A DNA stretch of 64,000 nt from Pseudomonas sp. G.S.17 (GTDB lineage Bacteria; Pseudomonadota; Gammaproteobacteria; Pseudomonadales; Pseudomonadaceae): positions 3,841,501-3,905,500 of the forward strand of contig NZ_CP151076.1 of assembly GCF_038096165.1 (NCBI RefSeq), read 5' to 3'. The translations under genes and the position numbers were made by a program. Below the pieces are notes generated by a model that did not search any database, was not told where the DNA came from, and saw nothing but the letters and a program-made list of their open reading frames with translations. Positions 25,062-33,752 of the stretch are shown piece by piece (within the stretch, counting starts at the first letter, position 1; each line of letters begins with the position of its first letter).

Positions 25062-25688
25062 ATGAACTCAGTATTTATCATCGACGATCACCCGGTTATT
25101 CGCCTCGCCGTTCGAATGCTCCTGGAAAACGAAAATTACCAAGTGGTGGGTGAAACCGATAACGGTGTGGATGCCATGCAGATGGTCCGCGAATGCATGC
25201 CGGATCTGATCATCCTCGACATCAGCATCCCCAAGCTCGACGGCCTGGAAGTGCTGGCCCGGTTCAATGCCATGGGTCTGCATTCGAAGATTCTGGTCCT
25301 GACTTCGCAGACCCCCAGCCTGTTCGCCATCCGGTGCATGCAATCGGGTGCCGCAGGCAATGTCTGCAAACAGGAAGACCTCAGTGAACTGCTCAGCTCG
25401 GTGAAAGCGGTTTTATCCGGCTACAATTACTTCCCGAGCCAGGCGCTGACCAAAGCGACTGGCGAAAATGGCCAGCCCAGCGAAATCGAACTGTTCAAGT
25501 TGGTCAATGATCGCGAATTGATGGTATTGCAGCTGTTCGCTCAGGGGCGCACAAATAAAGAAATCGCCAAGGGAATGTTTCTCAGCAATAAGACCGTAAG
25601 CACTTACAAAACACGCCTGATGCAAAAGCTCAGGGTTAAAACCTTGGTAGAACTTATCGAGATGGCAAAACGCAACGCGCTCGTGTGA
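25062..25688 (+). CDS. LuxR-type response regulator (BvgA/EvgA-like)
   Basis: A 208-residue regulator: receiver domain (1-120, acidic Asp8/Asp9, phosphoacceptor Asp53 in LIILDISIPKLDG) and a C-terminal LuxR/FixJ helix-turn-helix (about 145-205, GRTNKEIAKGMFLSNKTVSTYKTRLMQKL). It is cotranscribed with the downstream hybrid kinase, 8 bases away, giving a BvgA/BvgS or EvgA/EvgS-type pair. The promoter carries two heptad palindromes that may be its own binding sites. The controlled phenotype is unknown. Confidence 0.92.
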   Translation: MNSVFIIDDHPVIRLAVRMLLENENYQVVGETDNGVDAMQMVRECMPDLIILDISIPKLDGLEVLARFNAMGLHSKILVLTSQTPSLFAIRCMQSGAAGNVCKQEDLSELLSSVKAVLSGYNYFPSQALTKATGENGQPSEIELFKLVNDRELMVLQLFAQGRTNKEIAKGMFLSNKTVSTYKTRLMQKLRVKTLVELIEMAKRNALV

Positions 25689-25696
25689 GGGACCGG

Positions 25697-26464
25697 ATGT
25701 CCACGCGCATTAAACATTATTTGATACTGGTCACCTGTGTCTGCGTTAGTTGGAGCGCCCAGGCGATTCCGGCTGACGGCGAATCCTATCGCCTGCTGAG
25801 TCGCTCCAGTCCCGGACACATGGACGTCAAGCTGGACAAGGCGCAGTGGCAGTGGGTACACGAAAAGCGCGAGTTGATCCTCGGCACTTCTGCCCCTGAC
25901 TACCCGCCTTTCGATCTGACCCAGTCAGGTCGAGAGTACGAGGGCTTCACCGCCGACTACGCCGGCATCATCTCCGTAGCGCTGGACCTGCCCTTCAAGG
26001 TCCAGCGCTTTGATTCCAGAGCTTCGGCCATCACTGCCCTGAAGGAAGGCAGGATCGATCTGCTCGGCAGCGCAAACGGCTTCGAAGCAATCGACGGCAG
26101 TCTCAAGCTTTCGACACCTTATGCAGTGGATCAGCCGGTTCTGGTGACGCGCGTCGGCGAGACACGCGCACTGAACCAGGGCCTTGAGGGCATGCGCCTG
26201 AGCATGGTCTATCACTATCTGCCGGAACCCAGCGTCACGGCCCTCTACCCGGGGGCCACATTGACGACCTACCCGTCGTTTCAGAGCGCAATCAACGCCG
26301 TTGCGTTCAATCAGGCCGACGTCTTTCTCGGCGATACCATTTCCACCCAGTATCTGATCAACAAGGGCTATCTGAATAACGTGCAGATGGCCAATTTCGG
26401 CAAGCATGAAGCCAATGTTTCAGCTTTGCAGTACGCAACGACGGTACGCCGTTGTTGCACGTAA
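25697..26464 (+). pseudogene. BvgS-like hybrid kinase, 5' fragment (frameshifted)
   Basis: The first 255 codons of a BvgS/EvgS-type sensor: a signal or anchor segment and the first periplasmic solute-binding-protein domain (ILGTSAPDYPPFDLTQSGREYEGFTADY). Near 26417 the sequence reads AATGTTTC, where a missing base (probably a second G, giving Asn-Gly-Phe) moves it out of frame. This frame then ends with the unrelated VRRCCT. From about 26418 the other frame reads on sensibly (FAVRNDGTPLLHVINQ) into the next entry. It is a real disruption, a sequencing error or a phase-variable site; the last two cannot be separated here. Confidence 0.85.
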
Positions 26465-29370
26465 TCAATCAGACCCTCAAGTCCATCAGTGTCGATGAGC
26501 GCATCGCCATTTCCCGGCGCTGGGGGGCAGACGATCTGATGTTGACCGATCAGAAACTGCAGTTGACCCAGCGTGAGGAGCGCTGGATCGCACAACACCC
26601 CACCGTGCGCCTTGTGATCAATGAATCCTACGCACCGCTGACGTTCTTCGATGCCAACGGCAACTTCCGAGGCATCACCGCTGACCTGCTGGAACTGGTG
26701 CGCCTGCGCACCGGGCTGCGCTTCGAAGTCAGCCGGTCGCAAAGCTTGTCGGACATGCTCAACCGGGTCAGCCAGGGTCAGGCCGACATGATCGGTGCGC
26801 TGATCCCCAGTGAAGAGCGCGAAGACCAGTTCAGCTTCAGTCGTCCTTACGTCGATAACTCATTTGTTCTGGTGACGCGCAAATGGCCAGACAATCCGCC
26901 CCGACTTGAGCAACTCAACGGCAAACGAGTGGCGATCAACGTGGGCAGCCCGCTTACGGCTTACCTGCGGGACAATTACCCGGAGATCGTGCCCATCGAA
27001 GTGGACAATCCTTTCCAGGCACTGGACATGCTTGCCCAGGGTCGAGTCGAAGGCGCGATCACCTCGTTGCTGATCGCCAATTATTTTCTTTCTTCCGGCG
27101 TATTCGAGGACCGCCTGCAAATGACGGCGACCGTCGGCAATGAGCCGGCGCTGATCTCAATGGCCACCTCGCGCAAGGCTACTGAACTGAGCGCCATTCT
27201 CGACAAGGCGCTGTCGAGCATCGCCCCGCAGGATCTGGCGGTGATCAACAACCGCTGGCGCTCATATACGCCGGCCGGAGGCAACTGGCACGACTATCAG
27301 CGCCAGATCTATCAGATCCTAATCGGGGCCGGACTGTTGTTGCTCGGCTCACTGGCCTGGAATGCCTACATGCGGCGCCAGATCAAACAGCGCGAACGGG
27401 CCGAGCGTGCGCTCAGCGATCAATTTGAGTTCATGAGCGCCCTGGTCAACGGCACTCCGAATCCCATCTATGTGCGCGACCGCGAAGGACTGCTGCGCAT
27501 GTGCAACGACAGCTATCTGGAAGCGTTTTCGGCGCGGCGCGAGGACATCCTCAACAAAACCGTCACCGAGGGCATTCTCAGTGATGTCGACGAAGCCCAC
27601 GAATATGCCGCCGACTACAAACGGGTGATGGCCAGCAGCACGCCACTGATCCTCGACCGCACGCTGCATATCGGCGACCGACACCTGACGATCTATCACT
27701 GGATCCTTCCGTTTCGTGATTCGCTGGGTGAAGTCCAGGGCGTCATCGGTGGCTGGATCGACATCAGCGAGCGCCGTCAGTTGATCGAGGAGCTTCGCAC
27801 CGCCAAGGATCAGGCCGATGACGCCAACCGCGCCAAGAGCACCTTTCTGGCGACCATGAGCCATGAAATACGCACCCCAATGAACGCCGTGATCGGCATG
27901 CTCGAACTGGCCCTGCGTCGAGCCGACCAGGGTCAGCTGGATCGGCCGGCCATCGAGGTGGCCTACGGCTCGGCCAAGGATCTGCTGGAGCTTATCGGTG
28001 ACATCCTGGATATCGCGCGCATCGAGTCCGGACGCCTGACCCTGAGTCCGGAGCGGGCAAATCTGCGTCAGCTGGTCGAATCGGTGTTTCGCGTCTTCGA
28101 TGGCCTTGCCCGGCAAAAGAGCCTGGGCCTGTTGCTTGATCTGGACCCCGGCATCAACACCGATGTCCTGATCGATCCGCTGCGCTTCAAACAGATTCTG
28201 TCCAATCTCATCAGCAACGCGATCAAATTCACCGAGCAGGGTCAGGTGAAAATCAGCCTGCAGACCGATATCAGCCCGGACCCGCAACAACTGCGGCTGC
28301 ATGTGCTGATCCAGGACAGCGGCATCGGCATCAGTGCAGAGGATCAGCAGCGGCTGTTCGAGCCTTTCGCCCAGGCGGAAAACACCGGTCAGCAGGCACG
28401 CACCGGCGCCGGACTGGGGCTGGTGATCTGCCGGCACCTGTGCGAAATGATGGGCGGCACCTTGACCCTCAACAGCGCGCCCGGCTGCGGCACGCAAATC
28501 CACATGACTTTTGATCTGACGACTCTGGAGCCGCTGGAAATCGCTGCGCCGGCAAAGGAAGCACCACCTCGGGAAACGACTGCGCTGGATATTCTCATCG
28601 TTGACGATCATCCAGCCAACTGCATGCTCCTGTGTCAGCAGCTCGAATTTCTCGGTCATCACTGCTCGACTGCCGAACACGGTGCCCAGGGCCTTGAGCT
28701 TTGGTTGCCCGGACAGTTCGATCTGGTGATCGCTGACTGCAACATGCCGGTGATGAATGGCTACGACCTGACTCGCGCCATCCGTAACCATGAACAGGAT
28801 GAAGGGCGCCAGCGCTGCACGATATGGGGCTTTACCGCAAATGCTCAACCGGAAGAGAAGCAGCGCTGTCGGGATGCGGGCATGGACGACTGCCTGTTCA
28901 AGCCCATCAGCCTCAAGGCGCTCAACGAGCGACTGGACAAGCTCCAGCCTCGCGCGCGGCAGCGCCCCGAGATATCAGCTCCCGAAGTGTTCGATATGGG
29001 TAGCGTCAGCCTGTTGACCGGTGATCGTCCCGATAGCGTTCAGCGGCTATTGGCGCAACTGCTGCTCAGCTGCGAACAGGACCGCGAGGAACTCACCGGT
29101 CTGAAGGCAGCGGCGAATCAGGCCGATATTCGTCAGATGGCACACAAGATCAAGGGCGCGGCGCGGATCATCCGGGCTGCTCAGGTCATCGACAGATGTG
29201 AAGCGCTGGAAGATGCCTGTGGCGAAGTCGAACCCATAGAGGTTATTGAGGCGTGCCAGGCAGCCTTGGTCGCGGCGATGAGTGTTCTGGAGACAGCCTT
29301 GCGCAACGCGCTCCATCAGACAGAGGAGTCGGGCAACCGCAATGGGGGTAACGAGGGGATTTACAACTAG
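26418..29370 (+). pseudogene. BvgS-like hybrid kinase, 3' part with all catalytic domains
   Basis: Continuation of the split sensor. The open frame with a start codon begins at 26452, but homology starts just after 26417. In order: second periplasmic SBP domain (about 26570-27270), membrane helix (27315-27375), PAS domain, HisKA with His codon 27862-27864 (TMSHEIRTPMNAVIG), and HATPase. A receiver (Asp codon 28735-28737) and C-terminal HPt (His codon 29143-29145, MAHKIKGAARI) follow. Repaired length would be about 1224 residues, normal for BvgS. As it stands the fragment lacks an export signal, so signalling is probably lost unless frameshifting restores it. Confidence 0.85.
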
Positions 29371-29409
29371 ACGGGGATCTACAACCGGAAGGGAAACGCA
29401 GTAGAACAA

Positions 29410-29434
29410 GGAGGCAGGCGCGTGGCCTGCCTCC
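29410..29434. terminator. Hairpin between convergent genes
   Basis: GGAGGCAGGC (29410-29419) pairs perfectly with GCCTGCCTCC (29425-29434) across 5 bases. It separates the kinase gene from the convergent YggL-family gene; the T-run is weak. Confidence 0.65.
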
Positions 29435-29442
29435 TCGAAACA

Positions 29443-29787
29443 TCAGGCTACCGGGTTGATCGGCGTTTCCGGATGCCAAGCGTCGATCAGCGGGCTGACA
29501 GTGACGGCCGTCAATTCGCTGCGAGCTTTCAGCCATGCTTCAACAACAGCACGCTGCTCTTCGGTGACCGAGCCACGGTTGGCCAGGCAAACCAGACCGA
29601 AGTCATCACCGCCAACATAGTCCAGGCCATTAGCGTCCATGGCTTCAGTCAGGAAAGCGTCGAGGAATGCATCGATCGCCTCGTCGTCCAGATCTTCCTT
29701 GAAGTCCAGGTTCAGCTCAAAACCCAGCTCCTGGAATTCATCTACGCACAGTTTTTTGCGCAGACGGCGGGAACGGTTAGTGGCCAT
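29443..29787 (-). CDS. YggL family protein (DUF469)
   Basis: A 114-residue protein matching the YggL/DUF469 family: N-terminal NRSRRLRKKLCVDEFQELGFELN, then acidic EDLDDEAIDAFLDAFLTEAMDANGLDYVGG. E. coli YggL has been linked to ribosome association. ATG at 29787 follows family length; an upstream in-frame ATG at 29841 is rejected. Confidence 0.88.
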   Translation of the reverse strand: MATNRSRRLRKKLCVDEFQELGFELNLDFKEDLDDEAIDAFLDAFLTEAMDANGLDYVGGDDFGLVCLANRGSVTEEQRAVVEAWLKARSELTAVTVSPLIDAWHPETPINPVA

Positions 29788-30101
29788 TGAACAATCCTCA
29801 TAAGTAATATCGGGCGGCACTTTAGCAGTTTGAGCGGCCAATTGCCCGCCTAACGCGCCTCGACTGCATTATTGCCGATAAGCCGCCTTGGGACCTCGGT
29901 AAGCCGCTGATAAAAAATAGCGGCCGAGACGCTCGCGCCGGAGCACAAGTCACCGCTGGTTGGGGCATAATGCCGTCTATTCGATCGCCAGACGGACTTT
30001 TTCCGCCAACCGCCTGCGCCAGCTACTTGTTTTTTATTTTGTCGAGGGAATCCATCCATGCCCTCTTATTTCTCCCCCTCTTTGCAGTAGGGTCTTATTG
30101 A
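29788..30101. other. Intergenic region between yggL-like gene and dacB
   Basis: About 314 bases between divergent genes, expected to contain both promoters. I see no further gene, repeat or strong operator. Confidence 0.5.
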
Positions 30102-31571
30102 ATGATCAAGTCTTTGCGTCCTCTGTTTTTTTTCGCCCTTTTGCTGCCACTGGAACTGCCTGCTCAGGCTGCGGTGATCAACACCACGCTGCCGCCCAAG
30201 GTTCAGCAAGCCCTGAAAGCCAGCAAGCTGGGCGACGATGCCTTGTCACTGGTGATGTTGCCGCTTAACGGCCCCGGCAATCCGACGGTTTTCAACGCCG
30301 ACGTATCGGTCAACCCGGCGTCGACCATGAAGTTGATCACCACCTATGCCGCGCTGGAAATGCTCGGCCCGACCCATCAATGGAGGACCGAGTTCTTCAC
30401 CGACGGCACCCTGACCAACGGTGTGCTGCACGGCAACCTTTACCTTAAGGGCGGCGGCGACCCCAAGCTCAACATGGAAAAGCTCTGGCTGCTGATGCGC
30501 GATCTGCGCGCCAATGGCGTCCAGCAGGTGACCGGTGATCTGGTTCTGGACCGCAGCCATTTCGTGCAGCCACAGCTGCCGGTGTTCGACGATGATGGCA
30601 ACGACAAGAACAAGCCGTTCCTTGTCAAACCCGACTCGTTGATGATCAACCTCAAGGCCCTGCGCTTCATCACCCGCAACGACGGCGGCAAGATTCTCGT
30701 GTCGGTCGAACCGCCAATCGCCAGCATCCGCGTGGAAAATCAGGTCAAGGCCGTAGCCTCCAAGCAATGCGCCGGCGAAGTGCGTTACAGCCCGATCCCG
30801 CAGGCGGACGGAACGGTCGTGGTCACCGTCAGCGGGCAACTGGGCGATGGCTGCAACTCCCAGACCTATCTGTCACTGCTCGACCACCCGACCTACGCAG
30901 CAGGCGCTGTACGCGCGATCTGGCAGGAACTGGGCGGCAGCATCCTCGGCAAGGACCGCGTCGATGTGGTACCGGGCAGCGCAAAACTGCTGGCCAAGGC
31001 ATTCTCGCCAGACCTCACGGAAATCATTCGCGACATCAATAAATTCAGTAACAACACCATGGCGCAGCAGTTGTTCCTGAGCCTGGGTTCAGAATATCGC
31101 AACGAAGCCGATGGCGATGACGCCAAGGCCGCGCAACGGGTGATCCGCCAGTGGCTGGCAAAAAAAGGCATCACCGCGCCACACCTGGTCATGGAAAACG
31201 GTTCGGGCCTGTCCCGTGCAGAACGCGTCAGCGCGCGTGAAATGGCGATCATTTTGCAAGCCGCATGGCGCAGCCCGTATGCCGCCGAGTTCATGAGTTC
31301 GATGCCGCTGGCCGGTATGGATGGCACCATGCGCAAGCGTCTCAAGCGTACGCCGCTGCTGGGCGAGGCGCATATCAAGACCGGTACGTTGAACACGGTT
31401 CGCGCCATTGCCGGCTTCAGCCGCGACAGCAACGGCAATACCTGGGCGGTGGTAGCCATCCTCAATGATCCGCGCCCATGGGGCGCATCGTCAGTGCTTG
31501 ATGAAGTGCTGGTCGAGTTGTACCGCCAGCCGAAGCTGGCCAACACCACCGTTTCGATTCAGCAGCAGTAA
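30102..31571 (+). CDS. dacB: D-Ala-D-Ala carboxypeptidase/endopeptidase (PBP4)
   Basis: Periplasmic penicillin-binding protein 4 that trims and opens peptidoglycan cross-links. The 489-residue precursor has a signal peptide ending near AQA (residue 23). The three active-site motifs are present: Ser74-x-x-Lys77 (STMK), the SNN motif (KFSNNTMAQQL) and KTG (HIKTGTLNTV). Monocistronic, with a terminator directly behind. Confidence 0.95.
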   Translation: MIKSLRPLFFFALLLPLELPAQAAVINTTLPPKVQQALKASKLGDDALSLVMLPLNGPGNPTVFNADVSVNPASTMKLITTYAALEMLGPTHQWRTEFFTDGTLTNGVLHGNLYLKGGGDPKLNMEKLWLLMRDLRANGVQQVTGDLVLDRSHFVQPQLPVFDDDGNDKNKPFLVKPDSLMINLKALRFITRNDGGKILVSVEPPIASIRVENQVKAVASKQCAGEVRYSPIPQADGTVVVTVSGQLGDGCNSQTYLSLLDHPTYAAGAVRAIWQELGGSILGKDRVDVVPGSAKLLAKAFSPDLTEIIRDINKFSNNTMAQQLFLSLGSEYRNEADGDDAKAAQRVIRQWLAKKGITAPHLVMENGSGLSRAERVSAREMAIILQAAWRSPYAAEFMSSMPLAGMDGTMRKRLKRTPLLGEAHIKTGTLNTVRAIAGFSRDSNGNTWAVVAILNDPRPWGASSVLDEVLVELYRQPKLANTTVSIQQQ

Positions 31572-31576
31572 GCAAC

Positions 31577-31603
31577 AGGGGCTTGTCGCAAGACAGGCCC
31601 CTT
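31577..31603. terminator. Intrinsic terminator
   Basis: AGGGGCTTGTC pairs with GACAGGCCCCT (one G-U) around GCAA, followed by TTT. It lies between convergent dacB and the cyclase gene. Confidence 0.8.
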
Positions 31604-31613
31604 TGCTGACGTC

Positions 31614-33617
31614 TTAAAGCAGGTCCGGCTCGACCCGATCCCGCCCCGCCTGCTTGGCTGCGTAGACCCGCGAATCCACGCGCAGCAACAACGCATCGTC
31701 GCCTTCCCCTTCGCGCCAGCCAGCAACGCCGAAACTCGCGGTAATGACACCAACACCATCGACCGGCTGACTGCGCAGCTCACGCCACAGATCGAGCGCC
31801 AGTTGGTAAGCCTGAACGGCATCGGTGCCAGGACAGAGCACCATGAACTCTTCCCCACCCAACCGGCAGAACACATCATTGCTACGCAGCCGCAGACTGA
31901 TGCGCTGTGAAATGGCCTGCAACGCCCAATCGCCCATGGCATGCCCAAGCTGGTCATTGATCCTTTTGAAATGATCGACATCCAGCATGATCACCGACAG
32001 TTCTCCGCCATTACCCTGGACCCGGCCTAGCTCGACCGCGAAGCGTTCCTGGAAATAGCGACGGTTAAAGGCTCCGGTCAGCGAATCCGTTACCGCCAAC
32101 CTGCGCAACTCTTCCTCGACCCGCTTGCGCTCGGTGATATCAATACAGACCGCCAGATAGCCGACCCACTGACCTTGCTCGTCCCGCACAGCCGTGACCA
32201 GCATATTGACTGACAATGTGCTGCTGTCGCGCCGCACGAAGGTCCATTCCCGAGACTGATGGATGCTCTCCTGGCTGGCTTCGACAAAGAGCGCTTCGCC
32301 CGCTGAAACCTGCGTGCCATACCCGACACTCAGGCGCTGGGCATGCGCTTCAAGCTCCGCCGTCACCTGTAAATCCCTCAGCGTGAAGCGCCCCACCACC
32401 TCGTCATGGGTGTAACCGAGCATTTTCTGAGCGCCGACATTAAAGGTACTGATCACACCATTCAGGTCGGTGGCAATGATTGCCACCTCGGTTGCGGCGT
32501 TGAGCACATTGCGCAGCTGGCCGTGGGTGCCGCGCAATTGCTGCTCGCGCTGGCGCAGCTCCGAGGTCCGCTGGTCCACCAGACGCAGCGCGCGTTGCCG
32601 CTGGCCGACGAGGCTGTAAAGCAACGCGCTGAGCATCACGCTCAGCAAACCGCCCAACAGGATCACGTTGACCCTCTGCGATGGATTACTGTTAAGGAAA
32701 ATCGCGGTTGGACGGATCTCCAGCAGGTAGTTGCGATCGGCCAGAGTCAACAACGTGCTGACCCGCAAATCAGACTCGGCGGCCGCCGTGGGCGACTGAT
32801 ACAACGGCTCCGACGGGTCGGGCGCGGCCAGGTCGCGCAGGGTCACGGCGAGGTTTTCCTGGGTCGGCAAGCCGTCGGTCATCAGGGCGCTCAGGCTGAT
32901 CACGGCCATGACAAAGCCGGTTACATCCTCTGCCCGGGCCGAAAATCTCGCGTCTCCCACCAGCACCGGAGACAGCAACAGAATCCCGGTGGCGTTGATG
33001 GGCTCCAGACCCACCAGGTGCAGGCGGGGAGTCGCGACCATGGTGCCCAGCTGACGTCCCCGCTCCAGCGCCTGGTGGCGCACCTGTTCGGAGGCAATGT
33101 CGAAACCCAGCGGCAATGGCAATGTGCTGCGTGACTGAGTGAAGAGTACCGGGAAATATTCCGCCCTTTGCGCAGCTTTCTGCAGCCCGCCCGCAGCGTC
33201 CAGCTCCCGCACGCTGAAACCGTTCAAGCCTTCGGTCACCGCCTGACGCTCGAAAGGCTCGCGCTCGGACTCGACGACCCTCGGCGCCCACGAGTAGGCC
33301 TGGGTGCCGGTCAGCAATGGCGCAGCAAAACCGTTAAATTCGGCACGGCTGATCTGATCGGAAAAGACAAAGAAACGCCGCAGGCTGTCCAGGCGATAAG
33401 CCTGGCCGTCCAGGCGTTCCTGAATGCGACTGAAATGCTCATTGGCCAACAGGCCGAAGCGCTGGATCAGCTGGCGCTTGTAGAGTTCATAATTGGCGAG
33501 GGCGAGGATGATCGTCAACACCGCCCCCAAAACCAGGGCCGTTAGTGCAACGACCCAAGGTGAGGCCTGCTCGCTGATAAAGCCAAGAATCTTCCGGCGT
33601 ACAGGATTGGACGGCAT
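31614..33617 (-). CDS. CHASE-PAS-GGDEF diguanylate cyclase
   Basis: Membrane-bound c-di-GMP synthase of 667 residues from the ATG at 33617. Order: transmembrane helix (about 20-42), periplasmic CHASE domain, second helix (VILLGGLLSVMLSALLYSLV), PAS domain with PAC, and C-terminal GGDEF. The active-site motif is RLGGEEF, and the inhibitory RxxD site is intact five residues before it (RSND), so feedback control by c-di-GMP is expected. No ribosome site is obvious at this ATG or the upstream GTG at 33641, so the start is uncertain. It lies downstream of rlmKL on the same strand, separated by an 11-bp inverted repeat. Confidence 0.9.
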   Translation of the reverse strand: MPSNPVRRKILGFISEQASPWVVALTALVLGAVLTIILALANYELYKRQLIQRFGLLANEHFSRIQERLDGQAYRLDSLRRFFVFSDQISRAEFNGFAAPLLTGTQAYSWAPRVVESEREPFERQAVTEGLNGFSVRELDAAGGLQKAAQRAEYFPVLFTQSRSTLPLPLGFDIASEQVRHQALERGRQLGTMVATPRLHLVGLEPINATGILLLSPVLVGDARFSARAEDVTGFVMAVISLSALMTDGLPTQENLAVTLRDLAAPDPSEPLYQSPTAAAESDLRVSTLLTLADRNYLLEIRPTAIFLNSNPSQRVNVILLGGLLSVMLSALLYSLVGQRQRALRLVDQRTSELRQREQQLRGTHGQLRNVLNAATEVAIIATDLNGVISTFNVGAQKMLGYTHDEVVGRFTLRDLQVTAELEAHAQRLSVGYGTQVSAGEALFVEASQESIHQSREWTFVRRDSSTLSVNMLVTAVRDEQGQWVGYLAVCIDITERKRVEEELRRLAVTDSLTGAFNRRYFQERFAVELGRVQGNGGELSVIMLDVDHFKRINDQLGHAMGDWALQAISQRISLRLRSNDVFCRLGGEEFMVLCPGTDAVQAYQLALDLWRELRSQPVDGVGVITASFGVAGWREGEGDDALLLRVDSRVYAAKQAGRDRVEPDLL

Positions 33618-33708
33618 ACGCAAAACTCGCGGCGCCAGCACAGTGAGGGATCATGCTGATCGTGGTTCTGTTATAGCTATTCGCCACTAATTTGCCTAGT
33701 CTGAAATC

Positions 33709-33739
33709 GCATTGCGTACGATGGATGGGTACGCAATGC
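33709..33739 (-). repeat. Perfect 11-bp inverted repeat after rlmKL
   Basis: GCATTGCGTAC (33709-33719) and GTACGCAATGC (33729-33739) around a 9-base loop, just past the rlmKL stop. It may work as a terminator or mRNA-stabilising hairpin; there is no T-run. Confidence 0.6.
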
Positions 33740-33752
33740 ACATTGCTCGCGC

